Below, piece after piece: positions 45,200 to 53,814 of a stretch of 64,000 nucleotides of DNA; within the stretch, counting starts at the first letter, position 1, and every line of letters starts with the position of its first letter. The stretch covers positions 186,001-250,000 of the forward strand of contig NZ_VSLD01000003.1 in the NCBI RefSeq assembly GCF_008107445.1, in the 5' to 3' direction. A program made the translations under genes and the position numbers. Source of the stretch: Arthrobacter echini (GTDB taxonomy: Bacteria > Actinomycetota > Actinomycetes > Actinomycetales > Micrococcaceae). The notes under the pieces are model-generated. The model searched no databases. It was given only the letters and a program-made list of their open reading frames with translations, and was not told the DNA's origin.

Positions 45200-46759
45200 T
45201 CAGGCCGGTGAGCACTTGCCGTTGTCGGCGAGGAGCTCCCCGAGGGTGGCATCGTCCCCGATGGCAGCCAGTTCCTGCAGATACTCCTCCGTGATGCCGG
45301 TGTCGGCACCCTGGGCGGGCAGCACGACACCCGCGCGCTCGAGCGGCAGCGGTCCGGCAGCGCCCGGATCGACGTCCTCGGCCAGCATCTGCCCGACCCG
45401 CGAGTGGATGCGGTCGAAGTCGGGGTAGGTCGCGAAGTTCTCGGCCACCGTGCCGAAGTCGGGGGCACCGATGGTCAGGCGGCGGGTCTGCTGACCCTGG
45501 GCCTCGAGGGCCAGGTCCACGAAACCCGCCAGCTGGTCCTGCGCGATGTCCGTCTCGACGATCTGCGTACCCGCGGCCGCGATGGACTGGAAGCGCGTCA
45601 GCAGCGTCGCGGGGTCCAGCTGGGCGATCATCGCCTGCTGCACGCACTGCTGGCGTGAGATGCGGTGGTAGTCCGTCACGAACTCCCGGGATCTGGCGTA
45701 CCAGAGCGCGTGGTACCCGTCGAGGGTCTGGACGCCGGGCGCGATCCAGCCGTCGGGCGGATAGTGCCGCACGGGGTCGGTCCCGGGGATCTCCGCGGCG
45801 GTGATGGGGACCCAGCCACCGGCATCGATCCGGATACCGCCCATGGCGTCGATGAGCTGCTCGAAGCCGTTCATGTCCACGAGGAGGTAGGCCTGGACCT
45901 CGATGCCGAGGACCCCGCTGGCCGCGTCCATCATGGCCGCGGCGCCCGGATCGGCCGCGTCCGGATAGAGCTCGGCGTAATTCTGGGTCACCTCGGTGTA
46001 GAGGCTGTTGATGATGCAGTCGTCGCCGCAGGAGTACCCGTCCGGGTAGACGTCCCGGAGCGGGGAGTCCGCCGGGAACGGCGCGTTCTGGAAGTTCCGC
46101 GGGATGCTGAAAGTGACGGTGGAGCCGGTCTCGGCGTCGACGCTGATCACCGAGATGCTGTCCGGCCGCCGGCCCGTGCGGTCCTCCCCGGCATCGCCGC
46201 CCATGAGCAGGAAGTTGTAGCGGCCGTCCACGGGGTCGAAGGCCGGTCCGGACGAGAAGATGGAGCCGACGGTGGAGCGACCCACCCCGAGCAGATACGC
46301 CCCGTAGCCGAGCGAGCCGCTGGTGAGCACCATGAGCAGGGCGAGCGTGGCGGCGACGAACGGGCGCACTCCGCGATCGAGCAGTGGTAATCGGATCAGG
46401 CGCAGCGTATTGATGAACAGGACGGCCCAGGCGACGGCGACGGCGAGCAGCACGAGGATCAGGGCCAGCGACCACCAGCGATGCGTCACGATCCCGACGA
46501 CGAGCGCGCGGTCTGTCAGCGCGAGCACCAGGAAGAGCAGGACGAGCGCCCAGCCGGTGAAGGTGGCGCGCAGGGCCCGGCGGCCCAGCCGCCGGTCGCC
46601 GGCCACGATCTGCGCCGACCCGGGCAGGACGAGCGTCATGAGCAGCAGGACGAAGGCCCGCTTGACCCGGACCTTCGGGGCGGCGGAGTGCGGGTGGCGG
46701 ACCGGGTCGGTGAGGGACGTGCTGCTCCCGACGGCGCCCTCGGCGCGGGCGACGCTCAT
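45200..46759 (-). CDS. LytR-CpsA-Psr (LCP) family protein with four membrane helices
   Basis: LCP proteins attach anionic or other glycopolymers from lipid carriers to peptidoglycan outside the membrane. This 519-residue member has four N-terminal hydrophobic helices (about residues 34-50, 66-86, 95-117 and 132-155) instead of the usual one. The LCP domain follows: [30 protein letters not shown], and [20 protein letters not shown] with the conserved arginines. Its ATG overlaps the purE stop by 4 bp, so purK-purE-LCP are co-translated. The placement beside envelope genes fits its role. Confidence 0.88.
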   Translation of the reverse strand: MSVARAEGAVGSSTSLTDPVRHPHSAAPKVRVKRAFVLLLMTLVLPGSAQIVAGDRRLGRRALRATFTGWALVLLFLVLALTDRALVVGIVTHRWWSLALILVLLAVAVAWAVLFINTLRLIRLPLLDRGVRPFVAATLALLMVLTSGSLGYGAYLLGVGRSTVGSIFSSGPAFDPVDGRYNFLLMGGDAGEDRTGRRPDSISVISVDAETGSTVTFSIPRNFQNAPFPADSPLRDVYPDGYSCGDDCIINSLYTEVTQNYAELYPDAADPGAAAMMDAASGVLGIEVQAYLLVDMNGFEQLIDAMGGIRIDAGGWVPITAAEIPGTDPVRHYPPDGWIAPGVQTLDGYHALWYARSREFVTDYHRISRQQCVQQAMIAQLDPATLLTRFQSIAAAGTQIVETDIAQDQLAGFVDLALEAQGQQTRRLTIGAPDFGTVAENFATYPDFDRIHSRVGQMLAEDVDPGAAGPLPLERAGVVLPAQGADTGITEEYLQELAAIGDDATLGELLADNGKCSPA

Positions 46760-47304
46760 GCGTCCACGGGCCCGGTGCCGGCGATCCGGGAGCGGAGCGC
46801 AGCACCCTTGTGCTCGGCGGTCTCGCGCAGGGCGGTCGCGAAGAGGAGTAACTGCTCCTGCAGCGACCCGGCTCCGGCGTCGGTGCCGGTGGCGAGGATG
46901 CGGACGGCGAGGAGGCCCGCGTTGCGGGCGCCCCCGATCGCCATCGTCGCCACCGGGATGCCCGCGGGCATCTGGGCGATGGAGAGCAGGGAGTCCATGC
47001 CGTCGAGGTACCGCAGCGGAACGGGGACACCGATCACGGGCAGCGGCGTCACGGCGGCGAGCATGCCCGGCAGGTGTGCGGCTCCGCCGGCGCCGGCGAT
47101 GATCACCCGCAGTCCGCGCTCGTGGGCGCTCTGCCCGTACTCGATCATCGCGGTGGGCATCCGGTGCGCGGAGACGACGTCGGCCTCGAAGGGGACGCCG
47201 AATTCAGCGAGCGCTCCTGCCGCGGCCTCCATGACGGGCCAGTCCGAGTCGGACCCCATCACGAGGCCTACCTGCGCGTTCGACACTGCGTTCCCTTCGG
47301 TCAT
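46756..47304 (-). CDS. purE: N5-carboxyaminoimidazole ribonucleotide mutase
   Basis: Converts N5-CAIR to CAIR in purine synthesis. The 182-residue protein has [17 protein letters not shown] (phosphate-binding loop), VVSAHRMP with the catalytic His, and [14 protein letters not shown]. It is coupled on both sides: its ATG overlaps the purK stop and its stop overlaps the LCP start. The C-terminal 15 residues are variable. Confidence 0.95.
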   Translation of the reverse strand: MTEGNAVSNAQVGLVMGSDSDWPVMEAAAGALAEFGVPFEADVVSAHRMPTAMIEYGQSAHERGLRVIIAGAGGAAHLPGMLAAVTPLPVIGVPVPLRYLDGMDSLLSIAQMPAGIPVATMAIGGARNAGLLAVRILATGTDAGAGSLQEQLLLFATALRETAEHKGAALRSRIAGTGPVDA

Positions 47305-48476
47305 TGCTGGTCCGGGGAGGGCGATCCCGTGCCGTCGCGGAGGGTCGCGGCAACCCTCGTGGCCCTGGCGCGGACGGCGTCGAGCGATTCCCCCGGTGCC
47401 GCCAGCGCGTTGACGTGGCCGATCTTGCGGCCCGGACGTACGTCCTTGCCGTAGAAGTGCACTTTAGCGGATGGTCCTGAGGACAGGCCGAGGGGATAGG
47501 CCGCGTAGATGTCGGTGTTCGGCCCCCCGAGAACGTTCTTCATGACGGCGTGCCGTGCCAGCGGATCCGTGGCACCGAGCGGAAGATCGAGGACGGCCCG
47601 CAGATGCTGCTCGAACTGGCTCGTCAGTGAACCGTCCATGGTCCAGTGACCGGAATTGTGCGGTCGCATGGCCAGCTCGTTGACGAGGTACCCCGCTCCC
47701 GTCCCCGGGGTCTCGAAGAGTTCGACCGCCATGACCCCGGTGACGCCGAGGCGGTCCGCGAGCTGGAGGGCGGCAGCCGTCACCGCGGCCACGGTAGCCT
47801 CGGGCAGGTCCGGGGCGGGGGCGATCACCTCGTCGCACACGCTGTCCACCTGGATCGATTCGACCACCGGCCAGGTGCGCGATTCGCCGGAGGGTCGTCG
47901 CGCCACGAGGACGGACAGCTCGCGACTGAAGGGGACGAACTGCTCGACGAGGAGTTCCCCGCCCGAGAACCACGCCCGTGCCCCCGTCAGCGCGGCGGCG
48001 TCCCGCAGCACGAGGACCCCCTTGCCGTCGTAGCCCCCGCGTGGTGTCTTCAGGACCACGGGCCACCCCACCTCGGCAGCGAAGGCCTCCACGCCCTCGG
48101 CGTCCCGGACGGCCCGCCACCGCGGATTCGGCAGTCCGAGCTCCTCGACGGCGCGCCGCATCACGAGCTTGTCCTGGGCATGCCGCAGTGCGGCGGGCGC
48201 TGGGCGGACGCTGACGCCCTCGGCGACGAGCTGCTCCAGCAGCTCGCCCGGTACATGCTCGTGGTCGAAGGTCACCACGTCCACTCCCGCGGCGAAATCG
48301 CGCACGGTCTGCAGGTCCCGGTAGTCACCGACCACGGCGTGGGCCACGGCGGCAACGGCCGAGACGTCGGGTCCTTCGGCGAGCACACGGAGCTCGAGGC
48401 CGAGTTCGACGGCGGGTCCGGCCATCATGCGCGCGAGCTGGCCGCCGCCGATCACACCTATCACGGGAAAAGTCAT
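47301..48476 (-). CDS. purK: N5-carboxyaminoimidazole ribonucleotide synthase
   Basis: ATP-grasp enzyme joining bicarbonate to AIR to form N5-CAIR, the step before PurE. The 391-residue protein has [12 protein letters not shown] at the N-terminus, [15 protein letters not shown], the ATP-grasp [14 protein letters not shown] loop, and the late [19 protein letters not shown] motif. The ATG at 48476 is chosen because TACCCT ends 6 nt before it; GTG/ATG codons at 48482 and 48479 are alternatives. Divergent from the GtrA gene, as at Rv3276c-Rv3277. Confidence 0.94.
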   Translation of the reverse strand: MTFPVIGVIGGGQLARMMAGPAVELGLELRVLAEGPDVSAVAAVAHAVVGDYRDLQTVRDFAAGVDVVTFDHEHVPGELLEQLVAEGVSVRPAPAALRHAQDKLVMRRAVEELGLPNPRWRAVRDAEGVEAFAAEVGWPVVLKTPRGGYDGKGVLVLRDAAALTGARAWFSGGELLVEQFVPFSRELSVLVARRPSGESRTWPVVESIQVDSVCDEVIAPAPDLPEATVAAVTAAALQLADRLGVTGVMAVELFETPGTGAGYLVNELAMRPHNSGHWTMDGSLTSQFEQHLRAVLDLPLGATDPLARHAVMKNVLGGPNTDIYAAYPLGLSSGPSAKVHFYGKDVRPGRKIGHVNALAAPGESLDAVRARATRVAATLRDGTGSPSPDQQ

Positions 48477-48482
48477 CATCAC

Positions 48483-48488
48483 AGGGTA
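48483..48488 (-). promoter_or_regulatory. -10 element of a leaderless purK promoter
   Basis: TACCCT on the minus strand ends 6 nt before the ATG at 48476. Confidence 0.4.
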
Positions 48489-48699
48489 CCGGGCCCGGCG
48501 CCCGTGCCCCTGTGCAGCGGCGTCACGGTCCGCAGTGCGGAGACGAGGCGGCGGTCAACCCGTAAAATGGGGTCGGACACGCCGAGGACAGCTGGTCCTC
48601 CGGTGGCCCGTTCCCGGCCGCCGGAGCGCCCTGTCCCGGGAACGAGGGGTATGGGCCCCTCGCCGGACGGCATCCATCCCGAACCGCGGAGGTAGAGCA

Positions 48700-49293
48700 G
48701 TGGCAGGACTCATGGACCGGATACGGGGTCTGGCATCGCTCTTCTGGCGTGAGGTGGCGAAGTTCGGGACCGTCGGTGGAGTGGCGTTCGTCATAGACAA
48801 CGGGCTCTACTGGTACCTGATCCACGGGCCCATGAGCGGCAGCGAGGTCAAGGCGCGCTTCGTCTCGGCGGGGGTGGCCACCATCTTCGCGTGGCTCGCC
48901 AACCGCTACTGGACCTTCCGGCACCGCAGGGGGTCGAACGTGGCCCGGGAGCTGATCATGTTCGTCCTCATCAACGTGGTCGGGATGGGGATCGCCGCGG
49001 GCTGCGTCGCGATCGCCAAGTACGGCTTCGACGTGAACGAGCCACAGCCCCTGTTCCTCGTGGGTATCTTCGGCACCGTCCTCGCCACCCTGGTGCGATT
49101 CCTGGCCTACCGCTTCTGGGTCTTCAACGTGGAGCTGGATGCCGAACCTGAGTTCAGCCAGGACCAGGAGCTGGTCCATCCGCACCGAGCGGAGCAGGCA
49201 GGAGCCGCAGCTGCCGCTGCGACGGCCGGGAGCCCCGCGGACCGCGCAGCCCGGGACGACGACGCCGTGGGGCGCTCTACAGCCGGCCAGTGA
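48700..49293 (+). CDS. GtrA family membrane protein
   Basis: Small four-helix membrane protein, 197 residues, of the family thought to flip or aid transport of lipid-linked sugars in cell-surface polysaccharide synthesis. Core features are FGTVGGVAFVIDNGLYWYLI, ATIFAWLANRYWTFRHRRG, and FLAYRFWVFNVE. A polar C-terminal tail of about 50 Ala/Glu-rich residues follows. The GTG at 48700 has GGAGG 7 nt upstream. The 3' end overlaps the convergent TIGR03089 gene by 17 bp. Confidence 0.88.
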   Translation: MAGLMDRIRGLASLFWREVAKFGTVGGVAFVIDNGLYWYLIHGPMSGSEVKARFVSAGVATIFAWLANRYWTFRHRRGSNVARELIMFVLINVVGMGIAAGCVAIAKYGFDVNEPQPLFLVGIFGTVLATLVRFLAYRFWVFNVELDAEPEFSQDQELVHPHRAEQAGAAAAAATAGSPADRAARDDDAVGRSTAGQ

Positions 49294-50044
49294 CGCGTTC
49301 GCCGGTCAGCATGCCCTCGGTGACCGGCACGCCGTCCTCCACCAGGACGAGCGACCCGTCCACGTGCCACAGCGCATAGGCGGCCGCGAGGACGCGCACC
49401 AGTCCCGCGCCGGGATCCACCAGCAGCGTTCCTGGCCCGTGGTCCGACGCGCCCTCCTGCGGCGCGGGAAGCGTGATCTCTTGGAGCAGATCCTCGGCGG
49501 TGAGGTCACGGTGTCCTACCCGCACGAGGACCCTCCCGGGTGCCTCGCCGTCGTCCACCGGATCGGGGAAGACGTCTCCGTGGGAGCGCACCTCTGCTGC
49601 GAAGTCGACGGCGCCCCGCGGTAGCGGACCCTCCCAGGCGAATGCCAGCGAACCGAGGGCGACGCACACGAGCACGCGCGGGCCGGCCGGTTCGTCGGTC
49701 GCCGTGGAGGAGAGCACGATCCCGCCGTCTGCCGGCGCGCCGGTGGAGAGGTCCGCACCCGCACCGTGGTCGGCAGCATCGGCCACGACCACCACGGCCC
49801 CCACCTGCCAGCAGGCGAAGGCGAGGGCGAGGGTCTTCCAATGGACCGGGAGATCGAAGGCCACGTCCATGGCCTCCTCCGCATCGAGTTCGTCCACGAG
49901 GAAGTTGGAGCTCTTGGCCACCCAGTTGTCGAACACGCGACCCGAGAGCTCGATCCTGCCATCCCTGCCGTGCCAGACGAGCCGGGGGGAGGAGGGACTC
50001 GAGGAGCGCATCCGGGCCAGGATCGCTGCTGGTGACTGCGGCAT
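49277..50044 (-). CDS. TIGR03089 family protein
   Basis: Actinobacterial protein of unknown function, 255 residues. The family resembles the N-terminal part of adenylate-forming (acyl-CoA synthetase-like) enzymes, visible in RIELSGRVFDNWVAKSSNFLVDEL and FDLPVHWKTLALAFACWQVGAVVVV, but it lacks the AMP-binding signature and the C-terminal domain, so it is probably not an active ligase. The ATG at 50044 has GGAAGAA 9 nt upstream. The last 17 bp overlap gtrA tail-to-tail. Confidence 0.82.
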   Translation of the reverse strand: MPQSPAAILARMRSSSPSSPRLVWHGRDGRIELSGRVFDNWVAKSSNFLVDELDAEEAMDVAFDLPVHWKTLALAFACWQVGAVVVVADAADHGAGADLSTGAPADGGIVLSSTATDEPAGPRVLVCVALGSLAFAWEGPLPRGAVDFAAEVRSHGDVFPDPVDDGEAPGRVLVRVGHRDLTAEDLLQEITLPAPQEGASDHGPGTLLVDPGAGLVRVLAAAYALWHVDGSLVLVEDGVPVTEGMLTGERVTGRL

Positions 50045-50181
50045 GTGCGGTTCTTCCGGCTCGTGGGGCGTGCGAGTATGGCGAAGTGAAAACAGGTAGA
50101 CACGCCGGCCTAAACAGGTGGTCGGTCCGGCGTGGCGCTCGTAACGGTCCGGCAACGACTCTATATGATCCCCCCGCCCGC

Positions 50182-50211
50182 TTGACGAACGCGGACTTAC
50201 ACCCTTGTAAT
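50182..50211 (+). promoter_or_regulatory. whiB promoter with overlapping palindrome
   Basis: TTGACG (50182-50187) and TGTAAT (50206-50211) are 18 nt apart, one of the best promoter matches in the window. TTACA-CCCT-TGTAA (50197-50210) overlaps the -10 and spacer and resembles the palindrome before livJ. The 249-bp gap holds no gene. Confidence 0.65.
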
Positions 50212-50293
50212 TAGGCATCGGATTTGTTCCAGCAGCGGGGCGCGAGGGTCGACCCATGCTGATGCTGGAACGGCAACACCGGGAAGGCTCACC

Positions 50294-50875
50294 ATGGGGC
50301 AGGCAGAACGTATTCAGGAACGACCGGACATCGCGGCCGAGACCGCTGTCCGTTACGGTTCGCGGGGTGTCCCGGCGGACTGGTTCCTCGATCCCGCCGA
50401 CCCCGAGGTGGGGGAGCGGTACCGCGAGGACACGCGCTCGGCACTCGACGACCAGGCGACGGCGTTCCTCGCCACCCATGGCGCACTGTCCGTGTTCTCC
50501 GGGATCGAGGACCGCCCGAGCAGCCTCCTCGTCCTCCCGGGCGCTGCCATCTCTCCGCTGGGACTCCGACCGCACGACCTCGTGCAGGCGGCTCCCGTGG
50601 ACCAGCCCGTACGGATCGGCCTTCCGCTGGCACCGGGCAGCGTCGACGACGAGGGAGAACTCTCGTGGCAGGCCGACGCCCTGTGTGCCCAGACCGATCC
50701 GGAGGCATTCTTCCCGGAGAAGGGCGGCTCCACGCGCGACGCGAAGAAGGTGTGCGGTTCATGCATCGTGAAGTCGGAGTGCCTCGAGTACGCGCTGGAG
50801 AAGGACGAACGGTTCGGCATCTGGGGCGGCATGTCCGAGCGTGAGCGCCGCAGGCTGCGCAAGAGCGCGGGCTGA
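50294..50875 (+). CDS. whiB: WhiB family iron-sulfur transcriptional regulator with long N-terminal extension
   Basis: Actinobacterial redox-sensitive regulator that binds a [4Fe-4S] cluster and contacts the primary sigma factor. Cluster ligands are Cys131, Cys154, Cys157 and Cys163 (C-X22-C-X2-C-X5-C); the FGIWGGMSERERR turn and basic tail follow. The core (residues 120-193) is nearly the WhiB/WhmD consensus, pointing to the WhiB2 class tied to cell division. About 110 extra N-terminal residues of unknown role precede it, more than in most homologues. ATG at 50294 follows GGGAAGG; a GTG at 50582 would give a 97-residue form. A metallopeptidase-like gene lies downstream on the other strand as in Mycobacterium. 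Confidence 0.9.
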   Translation: MGQAERIQERPDIAAETAVRYGSRGVPADWFLDPADPEVGERYREDTRSALDDQATAFLATHGALSVFSGIEDRPSSLLVLPGAAISPLGLRPHDLVQAAPVDQPVRIGLPLAPGSVDDEGELSWQADALCAQTDPEAFFPEKGGSTRDAKKVCGSCIVKSECLEYALEKDERFGIWGGMSERERRRLRKSAG

Positions 50876-50931
50876 ATCATCCGTGCCGGCACCCGGCCGG
50901 TGGCTCAGTGCAGATCAGGTACCGATGGGTA

Positions 50932-51423
50932 TCACGCCTGCGAGCGGCCGTAGGCGGGATCGACGGCCTCAGGTGCCAGGCCCATGAGCTCGGCGGTCTG
51001 CTCCACCACGACGTCGTGCACGAGCTCGTTCAGCGGCAGGAACCCGCGCGCTGCCATGAGGGTGGGCTGACGAAAGACCGTGATCACGGCGGGTCGACCG
51101 GGCCGGGCAGGCGTGCTGGATCCCAACAGGCCACCGATCGTCTCGGGGGTCCGGCTCTCGAGGTCGTCGGGGATCTCCTGCACCACGATCTGCAGGTCCT
51201 GCATGCGTTCGCCCCACAACCGTTCCAGCCGATGGGCCGAGTCCAGCACCCAGTCGTCGAACTGCTCGGAGCGCGAACGTGCTCCCGGCAGGTGGGCGGG
51301 AAGAAGCTCGCCCCGCAGCCCGCGGCCCCTGCGGTTCCGCCGACGCTCGAAGAACGACCGCGACGGCTGTCCGGTAGCCGTCGGATCGGTCAGTCTGATC
51401 GAGAACGTGGAAGCATCCTGCAT
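50932..51423 (-). CDS. metallopeptidase-family (zincin-like) protein lacking an intact HExxH
   Basis: A 163-residue protein placed like Rv3259 beside whiB2 and DUF3499; I assign it to the small actinobacterial zincin-like family by position and by segments RRGRGLRGELLPAHLPGARSR and FDDWVLDSAHRLERLWG. Where a zincin has HExxH, this protein reads LVHDVVVEQTAELMG, so the zinc motif is not intact and peptidase activity is doubtful. ATG at 51423 follows TAGAGT-N6, a leaderless arrangement. Confidence 0.72.
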   Translation of the reverse strand: MQDASTFSIRLTDPTATGQPSRSFFERRRNRRGRGLRGELLPAHLPGARSRSEQFDDWVLDSAHRLERLWGERMQDLQIVVQEIPDDLESRTPETIGGLLGSSTPARPGRPAVITVFRQPTLMAARGFLPLNELVHDVVVEQTAELMGLAPEAVDPAYGRSQA

Positions 51424-51429
51424 GAGACG

Positions 51430-51435
51430 ACTCTA
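51430..51435 (-). promoter_or_regulatory. -10 element of a leaderless promoter (metallopeptidase-like)
   Basis: TAGAGT on the minus strand ends 6 nt before the ATG at 51423. Confidence 0.5.
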
Positions 51436-51515
51436 AGCCTTGAGCCCGGGCCCTGCACCCGGGCCGTTCCGATGTCCGGGCCTCCGCGGCGCGGCGCAGC
51501 GGCCCCGATCCCCGG

Positions 51516-51521
51516 TAGGCT
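51516..51521 (+). promoter_or_regulatory. -10 element upstream of the DUF3499 gene
   Basis: TAGGCT ends 8 nt before the GTG at 51530, close to the leaderless spacing seen elsewhere in the window. Confidence 0.4.
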
Positions 51522-51529
51522 TGCCGATC

Positions 51530-51910
51530 GTGGGATCTCTCCGTCAGTGCTCAAGATCGACCTGCCAGCAGCGTGCGATGGCCACCCTCACCTATGTCTA
51601 TGCGGAGTCCACCGCTGTGCTCGGTCCGCTCGCCACGTACGCAGAGCCGCACACCTACGATCTCTGTGCCTCGCACGCCGAGGGCCTGACGGTTCCCCGC
51701 GGCTGGGAAGTGGTGCGCCTGGCGCTCCCGGACACCGCTCCCGAGTACACCCCCGACGATCTCGTGGCGCTGGTCGAGGCGGTCCGCGAGGCCGCGGCCG
51801 AGACCGCGCCACCGCCGGCAGGACGGCGCGGCGCGCGGGCGCCGATCGAGGCCCCGGCCGGCGCGGCCGGTGCACGGCGCGGACACCTCCGGATCCTCCG
51901 CGAGCCCTGA
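51530..51910 (+). CDS. DUF3499 family protein
   Basis: Actinobacterial protein of unknown function, 126 residues. It contains a putative zinc ribbon: CSRSTC near residue 7, and YDLCASHAEG near residue 42. The conserved core is ATLTYVYAESTAVLGPLATY and PRGWEVVRL. The tail is Ala/Arg-rich. The GTG at 51530 is preferred over the ATG at 51578 because it includes the first cysteine pair and sits just after a -10 element. Its position next to whiB and the metallopeptidase gene is conserved (Rv3258c). Confidence 0.82.
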   Translation: MGSLRQCSRSTCQQRAMATLTYVYAESTAVLGPLATYAEPHTYDLCASHAEGLTVPRGWEVVRLALPDTAPEYTPDDLVALVEAVREAAAETAPPPAGRRGARAPIEAPAGAAGARRGHLRILREP

Positions 51911-51970
51911 CCCGTCGCGATAGACTCGGACGGAGCGACACCCCTTCCGTCTCCCAGCGAAAGCACCCCC

Positions 51971-52159
51971 ATGACCAACCTCCCGGATTCCCTGCTCGAC
52001 GTCCTCCGCTGCCCCGTCACGCGGTCGAAGCTCGTCCAGGATGGGACTGTGCTGCGCTCGTCCGAGCCCGGCCCCGACGGCCGGCCGCTGAGCTATCGGC
52101 TCGACGAGGGCATCCCCGTCCTCCTCCGCGCCGAATCCCCGGACGGCGTCCACCCCTGA
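51971..52159 (+). CDS. Trm112 family protein
   Basis: Small 62-residue protein of the Trm112/YcaR family. In eukaryotes Trm112 activates methyltransferases; the bacterial role is unclear. The family N-terminus [15 protein letters not shown] and the [13 protein letters not shown] segment are present. Only one cysteine of the zinc ribbon is retained, so zinc binding is unlikely. ATG at 51971. It sits 61 bp before ahcY, an AdoMet-cycle gene. Confidence 0.85.
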   Translation: MTNLPDSLLDVLRCPVTRSKLVQDGTVLRSSEPGPDGRPLSYRLDEGIPVLLRAESPDGVHP

Positions 52160-52220
52160 GACGCGCCGGCGCCGAAGAAGCTCACCGACTCCCACGAACC
52201 ACAGCGAGGAACAGCAGACC

Positions 52221-53720
52221 ATGACGTTCGATTACAAAGTTGCCGATCTCTCGCTCGCGGAGGCCGGACGCCACCAGATCAGGCTCGCGGAGCACGAGAT
52301 GCCCGGGCTCATGGCGCTGCGGGCCGAGTACGCCGATGCGCAACCGCTGGCGGGAGCCCGGATCGCGGGATCGCTGCACATGACCGTGCAGACCGCTGTC
52401 CTCATCGAGACGCTGACGTCCCTCGGGGCCGAGGTGCGCTGGGCATCCTGCAACATCTTCTCCACGCAGGACGAGGCTGCGGCCGCCGTCGTGGTCGGAC
52501 ACGGCTCCGTGGAGGAACCCGCCGGTGTCCCCGTCTTCGCCTGGAAGAACGAGACCCTCGAGGACTACTGGTGGACGGCCACGCAGATCCTCACCTGGCC
52601 GGGCCAGGCGGACGGTCTGGGACCGAACATGATCCTCGACGACGGCGGCGACGCCACCATGCTGGTCCACAGGGGCGCGGAGTTCGAGGCCCTCGGCGCC
52701 GTACCGGCGGGCCCGCAGGAGGGCGACGCCGACTACTCGCACGAGTACACGGTGTTCCTCGACACGGTCCGCGCCACGTTCGAGTCCGAGCCGCAGAAAT
52801 GGACCACCATCGCGGCCGGCATCAAGGGCGTCACCGAGGAGACGACGACGGGCGTGCACCGTCTCTACCAGCTCGCGGCCCAGGGCAATCTCCTGTTCCC
52901 GGCCATCAACGTCAACGACTCCGTCACGAAGTCGAAGTTCGACAACAAGTACGGGATCCGCCATTCGCTGCCCGACGGCCTGAATCGTGCCACGGACGTG
53001 CTGATCGGCGGGAAGGTCGCCGTCGTGTGCGGCTACGGCGATGTGGGCAAGGGCGCGGCCGAGGCGCTCCGCGGCCAGGGCGCCCGAGTGATCGTCACCG
53101 AGATCGACCCGATCTGCGCGCTGCAGGCCGTCATGGACGGCTACCAGGTCGCGGCACTCGAGAGTGTCCTGGCGCAGGGCGACATCTTCATCACCACCAC
53201 GGGCAACAAGGATGTGATCATGGCCGAGCACATGGCGCGGATGAAGCATCAGGCCATCGTGGGCAATATCGGCCACTTCGACAACGAGATCGATCTCGCG
53301 GGGCTCTCCCGCCTGCCGGGGATCGAGAGGATCGAGATCAAGCCCCAGGTGCACGAGTGGGTCATCCCGGCGAACCTCGATGGGAGTGTCGACGAGCACT
53401 CGATCATCATGCTGTCCGAGGGACGGCTGCTGAATCTGGGCAATGCGACCGGCCACCCGTCGTTCGTCATGAGCAATTCGTTCGCGAACCAGACCATCGC
53501 CCAGATCGAGCTCTACACGAAGGTGGGGCAGCAGGATGCGGAGGGGAACCAGGAGTACGAGAACGAGGTCTACGTGCTGCCGAAGATCCTCGACGAGAAG
53601 GTGGCGCGCCTGCACCTCGACGCGCTCGGGGTCGAGCTCACGGAACTGACCAAGGGCCAGGCCGAGTATCTCGATGTGGACGTCGCCGGGCCGTACAAGT
53701 CGGACCAGTACCGCTACTAG
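52221..53720 (+). CDS. ahcY: adenosylhomocysteinase
   Basis: NAD-dependent hydrolase splitting S-adenosylhomocysteine to homocysteine and adenosine, relieving product inhibition of methyltransferases. The 499-residue protein has [47 protein letters not shown], the NAD-binding [19 protein letters not shown], and the C-terminal family tail ending SDQYRY. Length is that of the bacterial form with the 40-residue insertion. ATG at 52221 after GAGGAAC. Confidence 0.96.
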   Translation: MTFDYKVADLSLAEAGRHQIRLAEHEMPGLMALRAEYADAQPLAGARIAGSLHMTVQTAVLIETLTSLGAEVRWASCNIFSTQDEAAAAVVVGHGSVEEPAGVPVFAWKNETLEDYWWTATQILTWPGQADGLGPNMILDDGGDATMLVHRGAEFEALGAVPAGPQEGDADYSHEYTVFLDTVRATFESEPQKWTTIAAGIKGVTEETTTGVHRLYQLAAQGNLLFPAINVNDSVTKSKFDNKYGIRHSLPDGLNRATDVLIGGKVAVVCGYGDVGKGAAEALRGQGARVIVTEIDPICALQAVMDGYQVAALESVLAQGDIFITTTGNKDVIMAEHMARMKHQAIVGNIGHFDNEIDLAGLSRLPGIERIEIKPQVHEWVIPANLDGSVDEHSIIMLSEGRLLNLGNATGHPSFVMSNSFANQTIAQIELYTKVGQQDAEGNQEYENEVYVLPKILDEKVARLHLDALGVELTELTKGQAEYLDVDVAGPYKSDQYRY

Positions 53721-53723
53721 ACC

Positions 53724-53746
53724 GGTAGCGGTACAGTGCCGCTACC
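53724..53746 (+). terminator. weak hairpin after ahcY
   Basis: GGTAGCGG and CCGCTACC form an 8-bp stem with a 7-nt loop, 3 bp after the ahcY stop. No U-tract. Confidence 0.4.
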
Positions 53747-53814
53747 AGTCAGCGGGTGCGAATCCGCGCAGGTCGTCGTGGGACGGTGCCGGAACATACA
53801 GGGGGAGCAGGTCG

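Noticed and set aside
45060-47030. 656-codon minus-strand frame overlapping the LCP and purE genes on the same strand.
   Set aside because: It is an out-of-register reading of the real genes, rich in Arg, Pro and Gly, without conserved motifs.
49277-50044. TIGR03089 protein as an active acyl-CoA synthetase.
   Set aside because: The AMP-binding signature and C-terminal catalytic domain are missing.
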